Below are positions 57,661 through 64,000 of a stretch of DNA of 64,000 bases, one piece after another. Under the pieces are notes generated by a model. It was not told the origin of the DNA. It saw only the letters and a list, made by a program, of their open reading frames with translations, and did not search any database. The position numbers and the translations under genes are program-made. Origin of the DNA: Nitrogeniibacter mangrovi (GTDB lineage: Bacteria > Pseudomonadota > Gammaproteobacteria > Burkholderiales > Rhodocyclaceae); assembly GCF_010983895.1 (NCBI RefSeq), contig NZ_CP048836.1:1798001-1862000 (forward strand). The letters run 5' to 3'. The number at the start of each line of letters is the position of its first letter. The stretch's first letter is position 1.

Positions 57661-58956
57661 TCAGACAAAGCGCGTGGCTTCCTCGAGCTCGCCGTGGGTG
57701 CGTGCCTTGCCCAGCGCATTGACGAACTTGCGCCAGGCCAGGTCGTCCTGGTCGATGCGCAACAGCGCGATGTGGCGGTCCTGGGAGCCGAGGCGCAGCA
57801 CGGTGACGAGCATCACGCACCAGTCGGCCTCGCCCAGCTCGATGATGACCGTGCCCGTGCTCCCGGCGGGCAGCTTGGCGGCGCTGCGGGCGCGAAACCC
57901 CGAGGCGGAGCATTCGAACACGGTGATCTCGAAGTTGCGCCGGATGCCGAACTGGCGGGTCGAGAACTCGCCCGGGCACACGACCGAGAAACGGCGATGG
58001 GTGCGCCGGCGCATCTCCGAGCGGGGGGCGTCGTCGGGCACGGGCGGGAGCACGCTCTTGTATTCGGGCAGGTCGTAGATCGAGTGCAGCAGCATCAGTT
58101 CGCGCAGACGCAGGCGGGCGAAGGCCTGGGTGCGCTGGTTGAAGAAGTCGTCGATGAGCGCCGGCGTCATCACCGGGTCGGTGGTGGTGAAAAAGCGCTT
58201 GTGCGGCCAGATGGTGTTGGGCAGGTCGTTGCTGCTGAAGTAGCGGTAGAGGTTCTTCTCCGGCGGCATGTCGTTGTAGCGGCGCCGGAATGCGGACAGC
58301 GCGGTGTGCAGGTCGATGTGGGCGCCGACCGCGGGTGCGCCGTTGACGAAGTCGTAATGGGCCACGGTGTGCTGCCTGAGACGGCGGAAGCACATGATGG
58401 CTTCATAGAAGCCGATATGGCGCGGATTGACCGCGATCACCAGGTGGCGGGTGTCGAACTGCCGGGTTGCGTACTCGTACATGAACTTGAGCAGCGGCAG
58501 GAGGATGCGCCCGCTGGCGGAGCGGAAGCGGCGATCGATGGCCAGCGCGGAGACCTCGGCGACGTTGCCGCCGGTCTTGCGGATGTCGGCCAGGTCGAAG
58601 ATGCGCTGCATGGGAAAGCCCATGGCGCTCTCGCGAATCAGGGACACGGTGCCGACCACGCGCTCGCCTTGCCGGCACAGCAGCGTGGAGGTGGTGGGCA
58701 GGGCGTGGTAGACCGTGGCGCGCAGACCTGACGGGTCCGGTTCCATGAATCCGGCATCGACATAGGCGTCGTGCAGCAGGCGAAAACAGGCCTCGAGCTC
58801 GTCGCGGGTTTCGGCGAGCTTGAAGACGATGCTGTCCGGCAGCCGGGTGTCGCAGCGCAGTGCCCGGCTGTAGGCGCGAAAACGCCAGCGCACCGGGAGG
58901 CGGTCGAACAGGGGGCGCAATGCCGTTCGGGTGATTCGGAGCAGCGTTTTGTTCAT
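57661..58956 (-). CDS. FeeM-type N-acyl amino acid synthase fused to PilZ domain
   Basis: The 431-residue protein has a FeeM/GNAT-like acyltransferase domain in its first half (VSLIRESAMGFPMQRIFD, VAEVSALAIDRRFR, VNPRHIGFYEAIMCF) and a C-terminal PilZ domain (about 325-420). PilZ residues are close to consensus: RRRTHRR and ECSASGFR in place of D/N-x-S-x-x-G. FeeM enzymes join fatty acyl chains from acyl-ACP to amino acids. The fusion suggests that acyl-amino-acid or lipid production responds to c-di-GMP. No signal peptide is present. Confidence 0.78.
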   Translation of the reverse strand: MNKTLLRITRTALRPLFDRLPVRWRFRAYSRALRCDTRLPDSIVFKLAETRDELEACFRLLHDAYVDAGFMEPDPSGLRATVYHALPTTSTLLCRQGERVVGTVSLIRESAMGFPMQRIFDLADIRKTGGNVAEVSALAIDRRFRSASGRILLPLLKFMYEYATRQFDTRHLVIAVNPRHIGFYEAIMCFRRLRQHTVAHYDFVNGAPAVGAHIDLHTALSAFRRRYNDMPPEKNLYRYFSSNDLPNTIWPHKRFFTTTDPVMTPALIDDFFNQRTQAFARLRLRELMLLHSIYDLPEYKSVLPPVPDDAPRSEMRRRTHRRFSVVCPGEFSTRQFGIRRNFEITVFECSASGFRARSAAKLPAGSTGTVIIELGEADWCVMLVTVLRLGSQDRHIALLRIDQDDLAWRKFVNALGKARTHGELEEATRFV

Positions 58957-59165
58957 CGAATGGCGCAGCCGAGGCCGGGTGCGCAGGGTAAGCCAGCGGC
59001 TGATTGTATGACTTGCCGGCGCGAATGTGGCAAGGATCGTTCACGTTCGGCGGTAACTTGTCCGCATCGAGCGTCCTGCGCCGACGCCCGTTTCCTGCGA
59101 CCATGGTGTCCGCGCCGCAGTGCATGCCGCAGCGGCACACGATGACTTTCGTGACGGAAAGGGAC

Positions 59166-59798
59166 ATGTCAGACGGGATCAATCACCTCATCACGGTCTT
59201 CTTCGGATTCTTCGCGATCATGAATCCACTGGCGAACACGGCGGTGTTCGTGGGGCTGACGGGCGATCTGGGCTCGGCGGCGCAGGCGCGCATCGCGCGC
59301 AGATCGCTGTTGCTGACCTTCACGGTGGTGTTCGTGTTCGCCGCCCTGGGCAAGACGATTTTCCATTTCTTCGGAGTGACCCTGCCGGCGCTGCGGATTG
59401 CCGGCGGCATCCTGGTGTTCGTGATCGGTTACCACATGCTGCATGGTGAGGGCTCGTCGCTGCACGAAGGGAGCGATACCAGCGCCGAGGATGTGGCGAT
59501 CTCGCCGCTGGCGGTGCCGATCCTGGCCGGGCCGGGCACCATCGCCACCGCCATGAGTTTCTCCGCCTCCGGAGGCTGGAGCGACGTGGCCGTGACGGTC
59601 GTGGTGTTCGCGCTGATGTGCGCGATCACCTATGTGTGCTTCGTGTTCGGCGAGCGCCTGCTGGCGCGCATCGGCGAGGACTTCCTCAAGATCGTGACCC
59701 GCCTGATGGGGCTGATCCTGGCGGTGATCGGCGTGCAGATGGCGATCGAAGGGGTGAGCGGCGCCGTCGCCATGCTGGGAAGCACTCCGGCCATATGA
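59166..59798 (+). CDS. MarC family membrane protein
   Basis: The 210-residue protein has six predicted membrane helices and the family start FFAIMNPLANTAVFVGLT. The segment PLAVPILAGPGTIATAMSF is another MarC hallmark. MarC proteins were once linked to antibiotic resistance, but their function is not established. ATG 59166 is chosen over a long upstream extension because it directly precedes the first helix. Confidence 0.9.
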   Translation: MSDGINHLITVFFGFFAIMNPLANTAVFVGLTGDLGSAAQARIARRSLLLTFTVVFVFAALGKTIFHFFGVTLPALRIAGGILVFVIGYHMLHGEGSSLHEGSDTSAEDVAISPLAVPILAGPGTIATAMSFSASGGWSDVAVTVVVFALMCAITYVCFVFGERLLARIGEDFLKIVTRLMGLILAVIGVQMAIEGVSGAVAMLGSTPAI

Positions 59799-59827
59799 CG
59801 GGGGCGGCGTGGGCCGCCCCCGCGCCG

Positions 59828-61975
59828 TCATGCCATGGAGACCTCGAAGGCGCCGACCAGCTGTTGCAGCTTGGTGGCGGTGATCCGGGTCTGATCCGAA
59901 CTGACCTGCAGGGTGCGGATCGCCTGGGCCATGTCGGCGCTGATCTGCGAGACCCGGCTGGCGGTGTCGCCGTTGCGCTGGCTGTTGTCGTCGATGTGCT
60001 TGATGATGGCGAACATGCGTTCGACCAGGGCATACAGCTCGCGGTTGTCGCTGCTGGCATCCTCGGTCAGGCGCAGGTTCTGGTCCACGTCCTCGACCCC
60101 CTTCTCCATGAAGGCCACCGCGTCGCGGCTTTCCACCTGGATCCGACCGATCTTGTCGCCGATGTCCTTGGCGGCCGCCTCGGTGCGTGCCGCCAGACCC
60201 CGGACTTCGTCGGCCACCACCGCGAAGCCGCGCCCGGCCTCGCCGGCCCGGGCCGCCTCGATGGCTGCGTTCAGCGCCAGCAGGTTGGTCTGCTGGGTGA
60301 TCTCGGTGATCACGTTGACGATGTCGCCGATCTCGCTGGTCCGGCGGTTGAGCCCCTGCATGCGCTGCGCCGAGGTTTCCACCACGCCGCGGATCGACTC
60401 GGTGCCGGCGCGCGCGGCCTCGAAGCGCTGGCGGGCTTCGGCCTCCACCTTTTCCATGGCGGCGCGCATCTGTTCGGCCGTGCTCGAGGCATTGGCGATG
60501 TCCTCCAGTTGCTGCGAGACCAGTTCCAGCATGTGGGCGATCGCCTCGCTGACGTTGCTGGCCGACTGATGAGCGACCCGGTTGCGGGCCTGCATGGTGT
60601 TGCTGTTCTTCTCCACCCCGTCGGCGGCGCGGATGACCTGGCCGACGATGGCGTCGAGGTTGTCCACGAAGCTGTTGGTCCACCGCGCCAGATCGCCGGT
60701 CTCGTCGGTGGTCATGGTGCGCGCGTCGATGCGCTGGCGCAGGTTGCCTTCGCCCTCGGCGAGGGTGCGGATGACGTCGGTGAGGCGGTCGAGGCGTTGC
60801 ACCAGGCGGCGCGGCCCGAAGCGCAGGAAGCACACCCCGCCCACTGCCAGCGCGCCCAGCATGGCCAGTTCGCCGAGCAGCGGCGGCAGCGGCAGCAGGG
60901 TCTGCGCCGCCACGCCGGTGCCGAAGGCCAGCCCCATGCACACCACCAGCAGGCGGCTGAGCCGGTAGCTTAGCGAGCGGCGCCGGTAGACCTCTTCCAG
61001 GTCGGCCTCGCACATCATGCCCCAGCGGTCGGGCGAGCCGGGCAGCTGGAAGGTGACGCCCTTGCCGATGACCGGGATGTGCCGGTAGTCGGAATAGCCC
61101 GGGTAGAGCACATACAGGTTCTCGCCGTTGCGGATGGTCTCGCGCACGCCGGGGTGCAGCTTGCCGGTGGCCGGATCGTTGAACACGATCTCGAACTCGG
61201 TGTGTTGGCGGATCTGGACGGTGCCGTAGTCGGTGTGGACACCGCTCTTGAGGTTCTCGCCGTGGGAGAAGGTGTCGTCCTCGAAGCGCGAGCGCGACAG
61301 CGCGGTGCCCGGGGCGATCGCCGGATCGAAGCGCGACTCGACCATGAACACGTAGTTGTCGCCCGACTCCGGGTAGATGTGCCCGGCTTCGCGCTGGATC
61401 AGGTCGCCGATCACGTCGTTCGGCACCCGTCCGCACAGGCAGGCCACCACGACGCCGTCCACCTGCAGCGGCAGATGGAACATCAGCGTGACCTGGTCGT
61501 GGAAGCGGGAGCTGGACGGCCCCAGCCGTTCGGTTACCGGATCGACATAGGGGCCGTGCAGGAAGGGTGCCTTCAGGCCCTCGGCCAATGCACGCGGGTC
61601 GCTGGCGCGAGTGCCGATCTGAGAGGCGGCGGTCGAATGGGTGACCGTGCCGTCCGGCGTGACCAGGCACAGCTCCGAGAAGTCGTCGGCCTGCGCGAGC
61701 TTGTCCTCGAGCAGGGCCGGGTCGATCTGCGGATAGTGATCCGCCAGCTGCCCGGCCAGGGCTTCGAGATGATTCCACTGGCTCGTGGCCCAGCGCTGGA
61801 GCAGGCCGACGCGGATACGCGCGACGCCGTCGAAGGTGTGCTCGAGCACGTCGACCGAATCGCGGTTGAGCCAGGTGGCCCAGCGCATGGCCAGCTTGCC
61901 GGTGCGGCCGAACCAGGGCAGCCAGCGCCGCTCGGCGCCGGACAGCCGCATGTGACGACTTCGATGGGATGTCAT
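59828..61975 (-). CDS. Methyl-accepting chemotaxis protein
   Basis: The 715-residue chemoreceptor has a C-terminal signalling domain with the hairpin motif [30 protein letters not shown] and a HAMP-like linker around residues 395-445. The sensing region of about 340 residues resembles Cache folds, but the only clear membrane helices are a pair after it (about 350-395). No helix is obvious near the N-terminus, so the sensor may be cytoplasmic. A PhaR-like palindrome lies 17-37 bases upstream of the start. Confidence 0.9.
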   Translation of the reverse strand: MTSHRSRHMRLSGAERRWLPWFGRTGKLAMRWATWLNRDSVDVLEHTFDGVARIRVGLLQRWATSQWNHLEALAGQLADHYPQIDPALLEDKLAQADDFSELCLVTPDGTVTHSTAASQIGTRASDPRALAEGLKAPFLHGPYVDPVTERLGPSSSRFHDQVTLMFHLPLQVDGVVVACLCGRVPNDVIGDLIQREAGHIYPESGDNYVFMVESRFDPAIAPGTALSRSRFEDDTFSHGENLKSGVHTDYGTVQIRQHTEFEIVFNDPATGKLHPGVRETIRNGENLYVLYPGYSDYRHIPVIGKGVTFQLPGSPDRWGMMCEADLEEVYRRRSLSYRLSRLLVVCMGLAFGTGVAAQTLLPLPPLLGELAMLGALAVGGVCFLRFGPRRLVQRLDRLTDVIRTLAEGEGNLRQRIDARTMTTDETGDLARWTNSFVDNLDAIVGQVIRAADGVEKNSNTMQARNRVAHQSASNVSEAIAHMLELVSQQLEDIANASSTAEQMRAAMEKVEAEARQRFEAARAGTESIRGVVETSAQRMQGLNRRTSEIGDIVNVITEITQQTNLLALNAAIEAARAGEAGRGFAVVADEVRGLAARTEAAAKDIGDKIGRIQVESRDAVAFMEKGVEDVDQNLRLTEDASSDNRELYALVERMFAIIKHIDDNSQRNGDTASRVSQISADMAQAIRTLQVSSDQTRITATKLQQLVGAFEVSMA

Positions 61976-61991
61976 TGTTGTGCCTCTGTGG

Positions 61992-62011
61992 GGTTGCTGC
62001 GTTGCAACAAA
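61992..62011. promoter_or_regulatory. PhaR-like operator upstream of chemoreceptor
   Basis: GTTGCTGC-N2-TGCAACAAA matches 17 of 20 positions of the site at 37569-37588 upstream of the phasin gene (read on minus there). The position just before the start codon suits repression. Confidence 0.5.
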
Positions 62012-62125
62012 GCAACGATCGCGCCAGCTCAGAGGCCTGTTTGTCGGGGAAATTTACACTCTTGATGCCCGGTGGCCGCGCGAAGATGGTGCATCGCGGG
62101 GTCGTGCATGCACCATTCGGGCGAT

Positions 62126-63406
62126 TCAGGCGTCGCCCCCATCGTCCGCCGCCAAGCCCATCCGCGCCAGCATGGCGGCCTTTTCGGTACGGACGTAGGG
62201 GTGGTAGCAATCGGCGGGCCGGGCGCCCAGATGACCGACGCAGGCGTTGCAGTCGACACAACGGGGCCCGGGCACCTCGTCCCGGGTGTGGGCGAAGAAG
62301 AACGGATCGGCCAGGAACGGTCGCCCGGCGGAGACCGCGTCGCACAGGCCGCGGGCGATCGCCTCTTCCATGGCCGCGCGGGTGCGAAAGCCGCCGAGGC
62401 AGATGAGCGGAATGCCCAGTTTGCCCTTGAATGCCGGGGCGTAATCCAGGTTGAACCCCTCGCGCCCCGGCCACAGGTGGTTGCACGCCAGTGCCACGAA
62501 GGGACGGAACAGGCGCATGAAGTGGCGCCGGAACAAGGGCAGGTGGGCCATGCTGCCCTGGACCATGGCGCGCAGGCAGTGCTCGAAGCTGCCGCGCACC
62601 ATGGGAAAGCCCGATTCGTAATGGCCGACGGAGATTTCCACCGCATCGACGCCGGCGGCCTCGAACCGGTGCGCCGCCTCGGCCAGGGCGTCGGTCTTGA
62701 GGCCGGCGCGCAGGGGCAGGTCGTCATGGCCGTTCATCTTGATGATGACCGGGAAGTCGTCGCCCACCCGGGCGCGGATGGCGGCCAGCACTTCGCGGCC
62801 GAAGCGGGTGCGCGCCTCCGGCTCGCCACCGTAGCCGTCGCCGCGGCGATTGGTGTAGGGGGTGAGGAACTGGCTCATGAGGTAGCCGTTGGCCGAATGC
62901 ATCTGCACGCCGTCGAAGCCGGCCTCGCGGCAGCGCCGGGCAGCCTCGCCGAAATCCTCGACGATCTGCCCGATTTCCGCTTCGCTCAGAGCGCGCGGTT
63001 GGGTGCCGGTGAGCAGATCCTTGGTGGCGGAGGCCGACACCACGTCGGTGGCGCCGACGAAGTCGGGCACCACCTGACGGCCGCAATGGTTGAGCTGGGC
63101 GAAGATGCGCCCGCCGTGGGCATGGACCGCCTCGGGGATCCGCGCCAGCCCCGGGATCTTGTCGTCATCGTCGGCGCCGGTCTGGCGCGGGGCCGACTTG
63201 CCCTGACGGCTCACGTAGATGTTGCCGGTGATGATGAGCGGGGTCTCGCCGCGGGCGAGCAGGCGGTAGAAGGCGACCAGCGCATCGGTGACGTAGCCGT
63301 CGGCGGTGGCGCGGGTCTCCGCGGTGGCGGTCTTGAACAGGCGGGCGGGCAGTTCCAGCGAGCCGATGCGGATCGGGGTGAACAACCGGGATGGGTGGGG
63401 CGACAT
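62126..63406 (-). CDS. NADH:flavin oxidoreductase, OYE family
   Basis: This 426-residue FMN-dependent TIM-barrel enzyme of the Old Yellow Enzyme/2,4-dienoyl-CoA reductase N-terminal class has a substrate-site AQLNHCGRQV, GVQMHSANGYLMSQFLTP and the FMN phosphate region CDAVSAGRPFLADP. A C-terminal cysteine-rich stretch (CVDCNACVG) hints at an iron-sulphur or metal site, but the further NAD domain of long OYE members is absent. It would reduce activated C=C bonds of unsaturated carbonyls. GGAGG precedes the ATG. Confidence 0.88.
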   Translation of the reverse strand: MSPHPSRLFTPIRIGSLELPARLFKTATAETRATADGYVTDALVAFYRLLARGETPLIITGNIYVSRQGKSAPRQTGADDDDKIPGLARIPEAVHAHGGRIFAQLNHCGRQVVPDFVGATDVVSASATKDLLTGTQPRALSEAEIGQIVEDFGEAARRCREAGFDGVQMHSANGYLMSQFLTPYTNRRGDGYGGEPEARTRFGREVLAAIRARVGDDFPVIIKMNGHDDLPLRAGLKTDALAEAAHRFEAAGVDAVEISVGHYESGFPMVRGSFEHCLRAMVQGSMAHLPLFRRHFMRLFRPFVALACNHLWPGREGFNLDYAPAFKGKLGIPLICLGGFRTRAAMEEAIARGLCDAVSAGRPFLADPFFFAHTRDEVPGPRCVDCNACVGHLGARPADCYHPYVRTEKAAMLARMGLAADDGGDA

Positions 63407-63522
63407 GGCGGGCCTCCGGTGAGCGGACGCCGACAGGTCACGCCGGCGTCATGTCCACACCATAGACCGGATTGTCGCCCGTGGCGGCCGGGCCCGCGAA
63501 GGCCGGCCGCGCGGGGCATGCG

Positions 63523-64000
63523 TCAGGGGGCCAGGCGTTTCACTCCGTGGGCGGTGAAGATGCGGTCCAGGGTGCCGTCCGACTCGAGCGTGGCCATGGC
63601 CTGCTTGAGCGCGTCGGCCAGCTGGGTGTAGTCCGACTTGACCGCGAGGCCGAAGCTCCAGCCGCCCGGGGGGACACGACCCGGCAGCGGCGCCATGGCG
63701 ACGCGGAAACCGGATTCCTTGCCCATGGCCGCTTCGGCCTGGCTGCCCAGGGCCATCACTGCGCTGAGCTTGCCGGCCTTGAGGTCGGCGAAGGCTTCCT
63801 CGAGCTTGACGTAATGGTGCAGGTCGGCGACGCGGTGGCCACCGTAGGGGGAGCCGAGGATCATCGAGCCGAGGGAGTCGGCTTCGACGCCCACCGGTTC
63901 CTTGTCGAGCACCGCCATGTCGCGCAGTTCGGGGAGGCGTTCGAGGTTGCGGGCGATCTGCAGGGTGTCGCGGAAGTAGGTGCCGAAGATGGCGACCTTG
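63523..64000 (-). CDS. Transporter substrate-binding protein, 5'-partial
   Basis: The C-terminal part of a periplasmic solute-binding protein of the SBP_bac_3 (amino-acid-type) class; the start lies beyond the window's right edge and the frame is open to base 64000. Visible features are ADLKAGKLSAVMALG and the terminal GWSFGLAVKSDYTQLADALKQ typical of this fold. Ligand and transporter are unknown. Confidence 0.75.
   Translation of the reverse strand, partial: KVAIFGTYFRDTLQIARNLERLPELRDMAVLDKEPVGVEADSLGSMILGSPYGGHRVADLHHYVKLEEAFADLKAGKLSAVMALGSQAEAAMGKESGFRVAMAPLPGRVPPGGWSFGLAVKSDYTQLADALKQAMATLESDGTLDRIFTAHGVKRLAP

Noticed and set aside
59169-62486. Very long open frames on strands opposite or out of phase with known genes, for example 59169-62486, 30827-33676 and 37397-40291 on minus
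   Set aside because: They overlap genes with clear family motifs and show His/Gly/Arg-rich, low-complexity translations typical of high-GC antisense frames.

Overview
The window is GC-rich, densely coded proteobacterial chromosome. The gene content fits an aromatic-degrading betaproteobacterium, most likely a Thauera/Azoarcus-type Rhodocyclales member: a dmp-type meta-cleavage pathway, Rieske oxygenases with PDR-type reductases, a sigma-54 activator of the XylR/DmpR class, a phasin, CcoG and a chromosomal integron. The taxonomic call is inference; there is no rRNA or tRNA in the window to anchor it.

Bases 1-11230 look like one plus-strand transcription unit. It holds the lower meta-cleavage genes in dmpD-E-F-G-H order, then a Ycf48-like lipoprotein, an MMPL/RND transporter, a DUF1302 outer-membrane-type protein and a DUF1329 protein, and ends at a strong T-run terminator. 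Bases 11700-20600 hold a second set: a DUF1302 paralogue, a Rieske oxygenase and its reductase on plus, then a MalT-like LuxR regulator and a DUF1329 paralogue on minus. The two DUF1302 genes share a 236-bp identical tract inside otherwise diverged sequence, which suggests gene conversion. Bases 20996-25167 hold a second Rieske oxygenase/reductase pair, divergent from a XylR-like activator, with a near-perfect -24/-12 promoter and palindromic upstream sites between them. Together these regions look like an uptake-plus-catabolism system for a hydrophobic aromatic compound: outer-membrane and envelope proteins for entry, Rieske enzymes for hydroxylation or O-demethylation, and the dmp-type genes to turn ring-cleavage products into central metabolites.

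Bases 25200-40330 are mostly core functions: a methyltransferase, a two-component system with a hybrid PAS kinase, an acyl-CoA synthetase followed by ETF-ubiquinone oxidoreductase, an NCS2/SulP-like permease, molybdenum-cofactor genes (mobB, moeA, moaD, moaE), a phasin and clpB with a heat-shock promoter.

Bases 40337-46002 are a small chromosomal integron. An integron integrase on minus faces four AT-richer cassettes on plus, separated by recognisable attC sites. The fourth attC is cut off beside a 5'-truncated IS3-family element. Beyond it lies a subtilisin-like protease gene that has lost its catalytic serine region where it joins the 5' end of a second IS3-family element.

Bases 46059-64000 return to host-like sequence: a lytic transglycosylase, an esterase, CcoG, an HPP-CBS protein with a divergent LysR regulator, a TIR-FGE fusion protein, a glycosyltransferase next to a frameshifted gene, a PEBP protein, a YVTN propeller, DUF190, a FeeM-PilZ acyltransferase, MarC, an unusual chemoreceptor, an OYE-family oxidoreductase and a truncated solute-binding protein. 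A PhaR-like operator upstream of the phasin recurs almost unchanged in front of the chemoreceptor.
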